DNA of 64,000 nt. It comes from Pseudorasbora parva. Its lineage: Eukaryota; Chordata; Actinopteri; Cypriniformes; Gobionidae. The notes under the pieces are model-generated. The model ran no database searches. It worked only from the letters and a program-made list of their open reading frames with translations, and had not been told where the DNA came from. A program made the position numbers and the translations under genes. The stretch's first letter is position 1. Each line of letters opens with the position of its first letter. The DNA lies in NCBI RefSeq assembly GCF_024679245.1, contig NC_090188.1:36982992-37046991 (forward strand), read 5' to 3'. Below are positions 18,517 to 33,424 of this stretch, one piece after another.

Positions 18517-18765
18517 GTGCTGTACATGCTCATACTTTACAGTTGGCCAAAATTTCTAAAATTCCTTTCTTTGTATTGGTCTAAAGTAATATTCTCATTT
18601 TCTGAGATAATGCATTTTGGATTTTCTTTAGTTGTCAGTTATAATTATCAAAATTAAAAGAAATAAACATTTCAAATATATCAGTCTGTGTGTAATGAAT
18701 GAATATAATATACACGTTTCACTTTTTGAATGGAATTAGGGAAATAAATCAACTTTTTTTGATGA

Positions 18766-22316
<3,551 letters not shown>

Positions 22317-22318
22317 TA

Positions 22319-23912
22319 CAACCCCAAATCAGAAAAAGTTGGGAGAGTATGGAATGTGCAAATAAAATAAAAAAGAAGTGATTTCTAAAATTACTTTGAC
22401 TTGTATTTCATTGCAGACGATATTAACACAAAATATTTCATGTTTTGTCTGGTCAACTTCATGTCATTTGTAAATATGCATCCTTTCCTGTCATTCAGAC
22501 CTGCAACACATTTCAAAAAAAGTTGGGACAGTAAAGCATTTACCACTTTGTAATGTTGCCATTCCTTTTCACAACACTTAAAAGACGTTTAGGGACTGAA
22601 GACACCAAGTGATGAAGTGTTTCAGGTGTAATTTTGTCCCGTTCTTCCTGCAAACAAGTCTTAAGGTGGGCAACAGTATGGGGTCTCGTTGTCGCATTTT
22701 GCGCTTCAAAATGCGCCACACATTCTCTATTGGAGACAGGTCGGGACTGCAGGCAGGCCAGTCAAGTACCCGTACCCTCTTCCTCCGCAGCCAGGACTTT
22801 GTAATGTGTGCAGAATGTGGTTTTGCATTGTCTTGTTGAAATATGCATGGACGTCCCTGGAAAAGATCTCTTCTTGAAGGCAGCATATTATGCTCCAAAA
22901 TCTCTATGTACTTTTCAGCATTAATGGTGCCTTCACAGAAGTGCAAGTTACCTTTGCCAAGGGCACTGACACAACCCCATACCATGACAGACCCTGGCTT
23001 TTGGACTTGTTGCTGGTAACAGTCTGGATGATCCTTTTCTTCTTTGGTCCGGAGCACACGGCGTCCATTCCTCCCAAAAAATACCTAAAATACTGATTCA
23101 TCTGACCACAGTACACATTTCCACTGTGTGATGGTCCATCCCAGATGCCTCCGAGCCCAGAGAAGTCGACGGCGCTTCTGGACACTGTTAACGTAAGGCT
23201 TCCTTTTGGCACAGTACAGTTTTAACTGCCATTTGTGGATGTAACTACATATTGTGGTACTTGACAAAGGTTTGCCAAAGTAGTCCTGAGCCCATGTGGG
23301 GATATCGCTTATAGATGAATGACGATTCTTGATGCAGTGCCGCCCGAGGGATTGGAGATCACGGTTGTTCAGCTTAGGCTTGCGGCCTTGTCCTTTACGC
23401 ACTGAAATTCCTCCAGATTCCGTGAATCTTGTAATTATGATATGCACTGTTGAATGTGAAATATCCAAATCTCTTCCTATCTTTCTTTGAGGAACATTGT
23501 TTTTAAACATTTCAATAATTTTCTCACGTATTTGTTGGCAAACTGGCGATCCTCGGCCCATCTTTGCTCCTAAAGGATTAGATCTTTCTTAAATGCTGCT
23601 TTTGTACCAAATCATAATTTCAATCACCTGATGACATCACCTGTTTCAAATCACATCATTATTTAACCCTTTTACCTCATTACTAGCCCTAAATTGCTCC
23701 TGTCCCAACTTTTTTTGAAATGTGTTGCAGGTCTGAATGACAGGAAAGGATGCATATTTACAAATGACATGAAGTTGACCAGACAAAACATGAAATATTT
23801 TGTGTTCATATTGTCTGCAATGAAATACAAGTCAAAGTAAATTTAGAAAACACTACTTTCTTTTTTTATTTGCGTTTTCCAAACTGTCCCAACTTTTTCT
23901 GATTTGGGGTTG
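22319..23912 (-). mobile_element. Tc1-like transposon with long IR/DR termini, 1594 bp
   Basis: Ends CAACCCCAAATCAGAAAA and its inverse lie between TA dinucleotides (22317-22318, 23913-23914). TIRs are about 210 bp, and each carries two copies of an AAAAAGTTGGGA(C/G)AG motif, one at the tip and one about 190 bp inside. This is the IR/DR arrangement known from Sleeping Beauty-class elements, where these are transposase binding sites. The transposase frame between them has one stop and one frameshift. Confidence 0.95.
22578..23561 (-). pseudogene. Tc1 DD34E transposase with one stop and one frameshift
   Basis: Starts MGRGSPVCQQIREKIIEMF at 23561. HTH regions span residues about 10-110 (KIGRDLDISHSTVHIIITRF; GRKPKLNNRDLQSLGRH hinge). 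WSDESVF holds the first Asp and is followed by TAG (23085-23087) in the same frame, which then continues IFFG-like into RTKEEKDHPDCYQQQ. FQQDNAKPH has the second Asp and SPDLSPIENVWRILK the Glu with 34 residues between. After KRKMRQRDP (about 22680) a one-base change shifts the frame, so the usual C-terminus is read in another frame down to about 22545. Otherwise close to intact. Confidence 0.9.
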
Positions 23913-23914
23913 TA

Positions 23915-24567
23915 TATTAAACACTCTGACAGCTGTATATGATGTGTATACTGAAAAAACTTATAATTTACTGTTCCAAAAAATATAAAGGGCACCATAA
24001 AAGTATCATAAATAAAAGTTATATGATTTGTGTGCTGTATTGTGAGTCATGTGCTCCAGATAATAGCATCATGTCATAAATAGTCTGATATATATTACTT
24101 ATCATCATAATCAGAGGTTATTTGGGGATTCTAAAAGTGGAGGAACCCTAAAATTGTGTGTGATTCTGGTTCCCTAAATATGTTTCATATTGAGACAAGG
24201 AATCCTTACGAATCAAAGGTAAGTAGCATAAACATGTGGACAGTTGGTGGCGCTAGAGGAATTTGGTTAGAGAAACGGTCTGTCCTCTATTTGTGTGGCA
24301 AATTTCACTTTTATTATAACTTTTCACAACTTTTTGCCATTTCTATTTGAATATATTTTGAAATATAATTTATGCCTGTGATGGAAAAGGATCATTTTCA
24401 GCAGTCATTACTCCAATCTTCAGAAATCATTCTTTAGCGCTACTTTTGAACAATTTAATGCATCCTTGCTTAGTAAAAGTATTTTATTTATTTTTAATCT
24501 TACAGACTCTTTGAATTAAATGTATTCTAGAATTAAACAAACAAAAAAAAAACAACGCACAATAACG
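23915..24567. other. Non-coding AT-rich sequence
   Basis: I see no gene, no inverted termini and no tandem structure here beyond short A/T runs. Confidence 0.4.
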
Positions 24568-26130
24568 CTAGCCTGGATGACAGCTAAAATTTGGCCTTGG
24601 CCACAAAGTTTGTGTTCTGGAAAATGTGGTCTGGACTTGATCCTATGTGGAGCAACTATGCCTGAACTGAAGCTGTTCGGACCAATCAAATTGTCAGGAC
24701 AGGCTTTATAAGATGATAACAGTAACGGTAACATAATCATTCATGTCACCAAAGAGCGCTTGGGTTGAATTTGTTGGTAACTGCATTCACCTTTACGATT
24801 TTTTCAAAAATCATGATCGTGCTGATAAGTACTCCACGTATCCTGAAATCATTTTACAACACTGGCAAAAATCTTTTACACTCATCATCTTCTTCTACTT
24901 CTTCCAGAGTGCAGTTGAGTTCTGTTGACAACTATGCGTCGCTCCTTGTCTCTGATTGGTTGTAGGTCTATCCAATTGATGTCTTTCCTGGTTCGGTTTG
25001 TTAGGGGTTACAGTTTTGACCCATAGACCAGATATGAGAAATGAAGACCAGGAGTCAGGATGTTCAATCATCGGAGAGAATTTTACTGAAGAATAGTTTG
25101 CAGTTTCATCAGTAGAGTCAGCTTCAGAGTCTCTCAGGGCGGTGTCAGGCCAGACTCTACTCTACACAAAATTACCACACCAGTTATACCAATTTCAAGG
25201 GCATGATTTACATCATTACAAACACGTGGAATATTACTGATTGGCATAAAGTCTAAACAATGTGTCACGCGAGAATAGATAGGAGATGTTGTTGTTGTTA
25301 ATCAGGATGTATACATCAGACAATCCCAAGATTGGGGTAGTGTTGAATTCAGGGGAGTCCTAGAAAGACGCCAAGAGGTCTAGGGTGTGAGAAAAAGCGG
25401 TCCAATCCATTCCATAGACCTGCACAGAACATGCAACACACACACACACACAAGACTCTAGGACACATCTCTCCTCCAAGGTTAGCGCAGCAGTGAGCTT
25501 ATCAACAGAACAAGATATCAACACCACATGACAAACAGATCTCCAGAAAGAAAAGTATGAGACTAATGTCATCTACCTCATTCTATAAAGAAATATAAAG
25601 AAATATAAAGACAAAAATGTACTTCTATCAATGGGAAAAATCACACTATATAAATGGGAAGAAATCAAAATTGGGAGACTCAAATCCTCCCACCCCTTCC
25701 TGTTCTGGGGTTACTAACAACAGGCAGGATTCACCTCTTGGAAGTTCTAACTTTCTCTCCAAGGCCCTGTTGGTCAGGACCCAGAGATAGAGGTCAGGCT
25801 ATCTATGTCAGACTGTCTCTGGAAAGCAACTTAGAAACCATACAGCAGACATAGAGTCAAAATCATATTAAATAATAGTTAAATGTATTAATGATCACAT
25901 AAAATTGATTGTCAATATAATTCATTATTTTGAAAGGATAATAACTGATTATTTAATTCATGAGGTTATTAAAAATCATTCAAAAGGATAAGATGCATAT
26001 GATGAAGATGCATATGATGAAGAGGCAAGGGTGTCGGCCCACTCCCCCCTTCAGGTTGAAACACGCCCCATAATCACAGCCCAATGGAGCAGCATCAGAC
26101 TCATATTCTGACTAGAATTGACTTGAGTAT
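24568..26130. repeat. Dispersed repeat copy A, split by a solo LTR
   Basis: 24568-24998 and 26054-26130 correspond, in the same order, to 60638-61000 and 62440-62600. Shared blocks include a TAGCC(T/C)GGATGACAGC start, CTGTTCGGACCAAT, ATTGGTTGTAGGTCT, TCTTTCCTGGTTCGGTT, and CACAGCCCAATGGAGCAG followed by TTCAGACTCATATTCTGA. Copy A contains the 1055-bp insertion at 24999. The element class is unknown; weak TAGC-containing ends suggest a DNA element. Confidence 0.75.
24999..26053. mobile_element. Solo LTR, 1055 bp, TSD GGTT
   Basis: Begins TGTTAGGGG, ends CCCCCCTTCA, and is flanked by a 4-bp duplication GGTT (24995-24998 and 26054-26057). The copy B repeat shows the empty site TTCGGTTGAAACACG with one GGTT. 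TG...CA ends, a 4-bp TSD and the absence of coding sequence fit a solo LTR left by LTR-LTR recombination. A TATATAAATGGG at about 25645 could be its TATA box in plus orientation. Internal short duplications (GATGCATATGATGAA twice, 25994-26022) are present. The parent family is not identified. Confidence 0.75.
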
Positions 26131-29060
26131 GATGACTAACACAAATGATCCATCAAAAATGAAATAAAATGTGTGCTTCAGACTTTTAATAAAACCTGCA
26201 GACTTATTTCATATCAGTGAATGGATAACAAGGGGCTTCAAAACATCTATTGTGTTGCACTTAAATATAATCATATTGGTTTAAAACGACATGAGAGAAG
26301 TAAATGATGACAACATTTCACATCATCATTTGTGACAGAATAAATTTATACATCTGGGTAACCGTCAAAAGCCAATGAAGAGTAAGTACATCTAGCAGGG
26401 AAAAAATGAGAAAGGTGAAAAGAAAGTGACACATCTGAATATTTTCAGTGTGAGCTTGTAGAGTTGAGTTTGTGCCAGTGCTATGACTGGGCATGTGTGA
26501 GAGTTTGTCACGCATGTTTTAGTTTGAAACATTTCAACTTATAGAGGTAACCATGGATTGAGTCATTATAACAACAAACCAGGGCAACCTGCCACAAATG
26601 AGGCGGGTTATAACCGTCAACACTTGTCCAACACCAGCCAGACTGCAAAAGCACATACCAAGAATAGATTATGTACAGAGAGAGATAATGAAGTTCAGTG
26701 AGAATTAGTCGAGAATCATTTCAGTAGGATCTTCGTATTCAGCATGTTGCCTGTCACATCACTGACAAATTTAAATAACCAAGAGCTTCAAGGGTCATTA
26801 TTTGCTATTAATCACTAATGTTAGAGCTGTCATCTCTCAGGTTATGAAAAATGGGAGAAAAAAAGGGGTATTGTGTGACTGGAGATAAAAACTGGTAAAA
26901 GGGGTACTCGCTGGCAAAATGGGCTTTCAACAAAACTTGGCTGTCAATACAGTAGAAAGGCAAAATACATTTGGAATAGGTACTACCTGACTGGAGAAAG
27001 AAGGCTGCTGTCTTCCTTTTGCTAAATCGGTAGGAAAACTTCAACACCCATAATACACTGTGCACGTTGCCATCCAAGGCCACTACCACCGGTCTGCTAT
27101 TGACCAATACTGCCAAATACTGCCTTGCTTTGGTAGGAAATACTCCTTAGCAAACTTTTAGTCAAAATAATGTAGATTTGTATTGTTCCCGGGTGGAAGA
27201 AGAATCAAAGAGCAGATGTTTAGCAGAGGTGAGTAACTCTCGGTTTAAAGTGAGGGGCCGTTGTAGGCAGTGGCTAAAAGCGGCAAAGAATAGTAAATAA
27301 GGAAAAAATACCACGACAGAAAATGAAAAAACTGTTTTTATTGTCACCATTTCAAACTGGGTGACTATGAACACAGTTTTTTAGGCCAAACAGAGGGCAA
27401 AAACTGATAGAAACTGCCTTTTCGTCAGTTTAGCCCAACCTCACGAAGAAAAACACCATTGTAGGTAAGAAAGCTTTTACTGTTTAAAGAGTACAGATAA
27501 AATATTCAGAAATAAACCTACCCTTACAATAAATGTTCTGTTAATAACCCTCTGTGGATTCGACTTTCTGTGATCTGGGAAGCATAATCTGTAGATTTCA
27601 TGAAAGCCCTAGAGCTGTCAAAGTGGCAAAAAAATAAATAAATAAAAAAATACCACACAGACAGACCGGCAGACTTTTGCTGATATATAAATGTGAATTT
27701 CTTGGTCCTATATAACTATGAAAAAATGCAGGACCGTTTTTGCCGTTGATGCTGAACATTCTTTTGCTGCCATTTTTTATGAAGGAAGAAATTATTAAAA
27801 AGAACAGTTAATAACTTAATACATTTAGCTTAAATAATCCATAAAACATTATTTTTTTTAATATTTCCCTATTTTTATATTTATGAATAAATATTATCAA
27901 TACTTGCTCTGATATAGCAAAGCAGTGCTATATGTAACAATGCCATAATTTTTACCAAACAAACAGCTTTTAAATGTTTAAAAGTAAAATAATATGTGAA
28001 AATAATCAAGGAATAATGATAACATAAAAATGCCACTGATGCACACTGATAAACACGTTTTGAACCGATTGAAATTTACATTGAACTGATTCAAGGAAAA
28101 GAATCAATCTTGGGAACTTAAACAGTTTTTACTATTGAACTTTAATTTAATCATATTTGCAAATGAAGCAAGTCATTTAAAAGACAGCAACTGGGAAATA
28201 AAGTTATTTTAAAGGTTATTATGTATGAGGTTTCAGTATTTATTATAAAATGTATTTGTTTCAGTATTAGCCGTGAATGAGTGCTGAACCTCCGTGTCCC
28301 AGTAGAGTCTACTGCAGTTAATACTGGGAGGGGGGGTCAGATTTGCACCAATTACTTCTAATTCTACTATTTCTAGGTCACAGTGTAATTGATTTACTGA
28401 TTAGTAGACCATCATACTTCTACCGGCTTTAAATACCTATTACAAGGAGATTAAAATTGGAATGAAGAGACATACTAACAGACAGACAAAGACAGAAGTG
28501 GGGGGGCCAACATATGTAGTATCTGTTCTTTGATTGACATGCTGGTTAAAAGGTAATAATCCAATCTAAAATTAACTTGTCTAATGCACATTATAGTACA
28601 TTTTATTCAACAGCACATTAAATGGGTTCCCTGGTGCAAAGAACAATGGAAAACGCTCAAGTTTTACTTGGAAAACCAGCTCTGAACAATCAACATAAAG
28701 TTGGAGAACTTGAACGCCTGAGAGGCAAATTCTTTAAAAAAGCTTTGCCAGTTTTTCACACTGCATCTGAGTGAAAAAATCTGACTCATATTTACTAACC
28801 ATCATCAACTATCCAGTTTAAACATGCGCTAGCTGTCAGGCTATTTAAATAAAGTTGTCTCTCTTTTCATCACAAACAAGCCTCCTTTCTATGCAAATTA
28901 GGCGTATTATCAATGCCGTCTTAGACCTGTTTCACAGCGTATGCTAAAGCAGTCCGGATTTATTATGGTGCCCAAATTAAAAGGTAGCAGTTTTTACGCT
29001 GCATGCAAAAGCAGATGCATAACAGAAACATAGCTGCAAGCCAAGTTTTGTCAATTATGA
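26131..29060. other. Non-coding sequence with one dispersed-repeat segment
   Basis: No gene recognised. 27005-27175 is a diverged inverted copy of 36340-36490. 27800-28030 is very AT-rich. 28040-28130 has TTGAACCGATTG-type motifs, possibly a decayed transposon end. The remainder shows nothing that I can name. Confidence 0.4.
27005..27175 (-). repeat. Dispersed repeat segment shared with 36340-36490
   Basis: The reverse complement reads GCAGACCGGTGGTAGTGGCC then TTGGATGGCAACGTGCACAG; 36420-36460 reads GCAGACTGGTGGGAGTGGCC then TTAGACGGAAACATGCCCAG. Flanking AGTATTTCCTACCAAAG versus TGTATTTCCTACTAAAG also agrees. Class unknown. Confidence 0.6.
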
Positions 29061-29245
29061 TTCCCTTTCAGTCGGTCACTACGACGTACGTCGTACCGAC
29101 AAATTGGTATCATCAGCTTCGAGATATAGAAAACGGGCCAATGAACATTGGCGTGCGTGCTTTGTATATCGCACCCCGCCCCACTGCGCGGGTATAAAGC
29201 GGAAGCGATCGCCACGCACTGTTGTCATTCACTTCCGAGCCGAAT
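29061..29245 (+). repeat. DIRS left inverted terminal repeat
   Basis: Starts TTCCCTTTCAGTCGGTC and includes the 14-bp palindrome ACGACGTACGTCGT (29081-29094) and a TATA-like GGGTATAAAGCGG (about 29190). The matching inverted repeat is at 33425-33615. Confidence 0.85.
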
Positions 29246-29482
29246 GGCGTTGATGAAACATCTGACTGCCTTCTATCCGCAAGAGAGAAAGAGAAAGTGT
29301 GTGCCGGGGGAAATTGCTCTTGTGTTGGCCAAATGGCACAAGACAGCAAGACCGCAATCTCACTGCTGCTGAGAGAGCTGCTGTTTTCACAGCAAACTGA
29401 GAAACTGAGCAAATTACACTACACACACACACACCACACACAGTTGGTTCGGCTACATGGGTGACGTGCCGTCCTTTTCAGG

Positions 29483-30510
29483 ATGTCTTTCAACCCGTGC
29501 GTTTCTGGATGCGGTCGTTCCCTGTCGCCCGCTGACGGTCACAAGCACTGCATCACGTGCCTGGGCTTAGAACACGCTGAGGCGGTGTTTGTGGATAGCT
29601 CATGTTCTCACTGCGGGAACATGACTATCTCGGCGCTTGGGTCGAGACTCGCCCAGTTCAATTTCGGTCTATTCCTGCCCAGCAGAATAGACCTACTTTG
29701 ACGGATGGCCGGGGTGACCTGAGGATCACGGTTAGGGCAAACCCGTCGAGTAAGCCGTCGCGGGACCCTAATCCCTCACAAGCGCCGCAACCGGTGGTGC
29801 TTCCGGAGGACCTCGTCGGCCCCCCACATGCGCGGATGAGCAGATGTTGATCGCTGCATCGGAGGGGGAGTTTCAGTCCTCTGGGGATGAAGATTCGGCT
29901 GTACTGCCTCCCTCTGGAAGAGTGGCAATGGTTGAGTCGGACCCGGAGTTGACCGCTATGCTTTCCCGGGCTGCCGAAAAGGTCGGGCTTGAGTGGAACC
30001 CTACACCACGTACCAAACCTTCTAGGTTGGATGATTGGTTTCTCGGGGCGGGCCGCACTGGTTCTCAGCGTACCGCCCTGGTGCCTCTCTTCCTGGAGGT
30101 GCATGAGGAGCTGACTAGGTTGTGGAAAGCACCATTTAGCGCCCGTGGGCAACCTAGGGGCTCCTCCCCCCTCACTACCCTTGACGGCGGGCAGGTCAGG
30201 GGGTATGAGGGTCTCCCGCCGGTCGAGCGGCCCGTCGCGATGCAACTGTGCCGCCTCTAGCTGGCGCGGGGACCCGAAGCTCCCGTCCGTGGCCTGTAGG
30301 TTCTCTTCTGTTCTGACCGTGAAGGCCTATAGGTCCTGTGGCCAGGCCGCCCAGAAGCAGACAGAGGCCATCCGGCACATCCTGCCCCGGCGGTCCGCTG
30401 CTGCCTCCACCCCGCCGCCGGTTGCTGCACCTCCGCCTGCCCGTCGCCAAGGGCGCCCACCCGCCGCCACTGCCAAGCCAGGTGGCAAGCACCGTCATAA
30501 GAGACCCTGA
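29483..30510 (+). pseudogene. DIRS ORF1 (Gag-like), frameshifted
   Basis: Starts at 29483 with MSFNPCVSGCGRSLSP. The DGHKHCITCLGLEHAEAVF and SSCSHCGNMTI blocks give a Cys/His-rich motif that, from memory, opens fish DIRS ORF1 proteins. The frame shifts near 29660, continues as TLTDGRGDLRITV, shifts again near 29845 (MLIAASEGEFQSSGDEDS to the stop at 30258-30260), and the tail (RGDPKLPSVACRFSSVLTVK) is in a third frame up to a Pro/Ala-rich, basic end at 30510. At least three frame changes. Confidence 0.75.
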
Positions 30511-30964
30511 GATGGGCCACCCAGAGATGGAGGATCCTGCTCGACAGGAAGTGGTGAGTGCACGTATCCCTCGCACGTGCACTTCCTCCCTTGTGACAAC
30601 TACATCTGTCCTGCCAAAACTTCACAAAAAGGGCAGTTTCCAAAATCTCGGTGTTCGACGCTCCCATGTCTTGTCAACCTCAGACGCCTCTTCAATCGCC
30701 AGCAGGAAGCAGGTAAGTGTTGCCACGCGCACGCAGACCCCAACACGGGCCGCCTCCACGCTGTCTAGGTCGGGTCCCTGCATGCCGCTGCGCTGCCCCG
30801 CTGTGGGTACGTCTGGGGTGCCGTCAGTCCCGCGGGTGCAGTAGCTGGGGGCCTGGCTAGGGTTCCCCAGCCCGTCCCGCTGGCTCATCCGCACCATCAG
30901 ACTTGGCTATGCGATTCAATTTGCCCAGCGTCCCCCGAAGCTCAGGGGCGCTCACTTCACCTCG

Positions 30965-31480
30965 GTGTTGAAGAAGCACGCCCCGGTGTTTCAGGCGAAG
31001 TTTGCAGTCCTACTGGCGAAGGACACGATCGAGCCGGTCCCTCCAGCCGATATGAAGACTGCCGTTTACAGCCCGTACTTCGTTGTACCCAAGAAAAGCG
31101 TCGGGTCACGGCCGATCTTGGATCTGCTGTTCTCGAACTGGTCCCTTCACAGGTTACCGTTCAGAATGTTAACGCAGAAACGCATCCTCAGGTGCATCCA
31201 TCCCCAAGATTGGTCTGCAGCAATTGACCTGAAGGACGAGTACTTTCATGTCTCGATTCTCCCACGACACAGACCGTTTCTACGCTCTGTGTTCAACGGA
31301 CGAGCATGTCAGTACGAGGTCCCACCCTTCAGGCTTTTGATGCTTGAGCACCTCAGCCAGTTGGGGCTTCAGGTCAACTGGGAGAAGAGCAAACTCTGCC
31401 CGACGCAGAGGTTCTCTTTTCTTGGTATGGAGCTGGATTCGGTCACTCTGACAGTGCGCCTCACAGAGGAGCGTGTCTAG
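30965..31480 (+). pseudogene. DIRS reverse transcriptase fragment with catalytic core deleted
   Basis: Frame MLKKHAPVFQAKFAVLLAKD, then YSPYFVVPKKSVGSRPILDL, then QDWSAAIDLKDEYFHVSI (RT palm motif A with Asp) and HRPFLRSVFNGRACQYEVPPF. It then jumps to LEHLSQLGLQVNWEKSKL and QRFSFLGMELDS. The expected block between, with the PFGLSLSP-like segment and the catalytic (Y/F)xDD, is missing: an in-frame deletion of roughly 70-80 codons just after 31325. The enzyme cannot be active. Confidence 0.8.
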
Positions 31481-31699
31481 TCGGTGTTGAACTGCTTGAA
31501 TTTGTTCAAATGCAGGACGGCGGTCCCATTGAAACAATTTTAGAGGCTCCTGGGGAATATGGCATCTGTAGTGGCGGTCACGCCGCTCGGGTTGCTTCAT
31601 ATTTGACCGCTTCAATGCTGGCTACACGACCGAGTCCTGAGGTGGGCGTGGCACAGTGGATCCCTCCGTGTTTTAGTTACACCGAGGTGCCGCCAAGCC

Positions 31700-32440
31700 T
31701 TGGCATGCAGCCTGTGGTCGGACCCTGTGTTTCTACGGGCGGGGGTGCCCCTAGATCAGGTATCCAGGCATGCGATTGTCTCCACGAATGCCTCATCCAC
31801 CGGCTGGGGTGCCACGTACAATGGGTTTGCAGTTTCAGGTCTGTGGACGGGGCCTCAACTGCAATGGCACATCAACTGTCTAGAGTTGTTAGCAGTTTGT
31901 CTTGCCCTGAGCCGCTTAAAGACGCTGCTCCAGGGCAAGCACGTTCTGCTCCGTACGGACAGCACTGCGGTCGTAGCGTACATCAAGAAACAGGGTGGTC
32001 TACGGTCCCGTCGCATGTCACACCTCCTGTTATGGAGTCGGAAGTATCTGAGTTCACTTCATGCCACTCCCGTTCCAGGCCGGCTCAATCGTGTGGCTGA
32101 CGAGCCCTCATGGCAGCCAGTGCTTCCGGGAGAATGGAGACTCCATCCCCAGGTGGTCCAGCTGATTTGGGATCACTTCGGGGCCACACAGGTAGACCTG
32201 TTTGCCGCCCCGGACCCGGCTCATTGCCAGTTGCTCTATTCCCTGACCAAGGGGACCCTCGGCATGGATGCACTGGCACACAGCTGGTTCCTGGAACTAG
32301 TGCTCCTTGCGACAGCACCTACTTGGCCCATTCCTCTGAGGAAGGACCTCCTGACTCAGAGACGGGGCACCCTCTGGCACCCGCGTCCAGACCTCTGGCA
32401 ACTCCATGTCTGGTCCCTGGACGGGACGCGGAGGTTCTAG
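31700..32440 (+). pseudogene. DIRS RNase H domain
   Basis: Contains VSTNASSTGWGATYNG, where the first catalytic Asp (usually TDAS) is Asn, then NCLELLAVCLALS (Glu), LLRTDSTAVVAYIKKQGG (Asp) and RLNRVADEPSW (normally VADxLS, final Asp). This is the standard DIRS/Ty3-like RNase H motif series. It ends at a stop at 32438-32440, and the following recombinase is in another frame. Confidence 0.8.
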
Positions 32441-32913
32441 GTGGCCTGCCACAGGCTTTGGCAGACACCATCACTTCCACTAGAGCTCCCTCTACGAGGC
32501 ACCTCCATGCGTTGAAGTGGAACCCCGAAGATGCCGTGCTTTCCTTTCTACAAGACGGGTTCTGCCTCGCACCCCTCTCTATACCCTCTTGGGACCTGTC
32601 TCTGGTGTTCAGTGCACTTCAGAGACCTCCCTTCGAGCCTTTGTAGTCACATGAGTTAAAAATTCTGTCTCTAAAGACAGTGCTCCTGGCAGCATTGGCC
32701 TCTATCAAGAGGGTAGGGGACCTGCAGGCATTTTCGGTCGACGAATATATGCTCCAGTCAAGTTCCCGAGTATGGCGAACCCTGTCGAGTCCTCCGCAAC
32801 CTGTGGCAGTCAGACATGGCGGAGCGTCTGACACCAGGTCTAACACTCGTATGCAGTGTGGAACTTGTGTTAGGCTGGGTTCCATATGTAGTGACCCCCA
32901 CGGCGGTCCATAA
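32440..32913 (+). pseudogene. DIRS tyrosine recombinase, N-terminal fragment
   Basis: Frame GLPQALADTITSTRAPSTRH, LKWNPEDAVLSFLQDG, LSLVFSALQRPPFEPL, then TAG at 32644-32646 and, in the same frame, SHELKILSLKTVLLAALASI, KRVGDLQAFSVDEYML. This matches the core-binding region and the start of the catalytic domain of DIRS recombinases (the 'S.KR..DL.ALS' block). The C-terminal Arg-His-x-x-Arg and Tyr residues are absent; non-coding sequence follows. Confidence 0.75.
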
Positions 32914-33292
32914 TGTGTATTCTCCACGGTACGGCTCCCTACGGTGAGCCAGTGTCTTTCCCTTGGTAGAGCCTGCTCTGCCGTCTCAGTACAGTGACTG
33001 TCCCCCGCCCAACAGGGCCGGGGCCACCCCTGGGTCTCCCGTATGTAGCACTGCTTATGGCCAGTCTATACGTGTAATTTCCACATGGTATCCCCTTTCG
33101 GGGTAGTGTGGCTTCCGCAGCGGCCTCCAGGGGCACGCTTTCCCAGCGTTATCCAATAGTCCACTTCACAGTTTGGGTCTTGTGGTTTGGCAGTGTGATT
33201 CTCCCTGCAAGAAATTCCCCGCCCGCTGAGACGGGGTCTGAGGGACTCCGGCAGGGCGCTGGAAGTGGTAGTAACTGTGGCGTTTTTCATAG

Positions 33293-33346
33293 GGATCCCA
33301 ATTTATCGGTACGACGTACGTCGTAGTGACCAACTGAAAGGGAACA
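33293..33346 (+). repeat. DIRS internal complementary region
   Basis: An inverted copy of the left tip (29058-29107): both contain ACGACGTACGTCGT and CAGT(C/T)GGTCACTACG in opposite sense. In DIRS elements this region templates completion of the ends during circle formation. Confidence 0.75.
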
Positions 33347-33424
33347 TTTCGGTTACATATGTAACCCTCGTTCTCTGAAGGAGGGAACGGAGACGTATGT
33401 CCCATCGCCACAGATGCTGTACCA

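Larger units (their letters stand above)
17119..18765 (+). mobile_element. Tc1-like transposon, right end truncated
   Basis: The left end CAGGTGCTGGTCATAT follows TA (17117-17118). The inner TIR segment (TTTCACTAATTCCATT) is mirrored at about 18715-18745, after which the expected outer right end is missing. A 70-bp LINE/SINE 3' tail is inserted at 17690-17762 within the transposase. It is the same broad family as the element at 57226. Confidence 0.85.
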
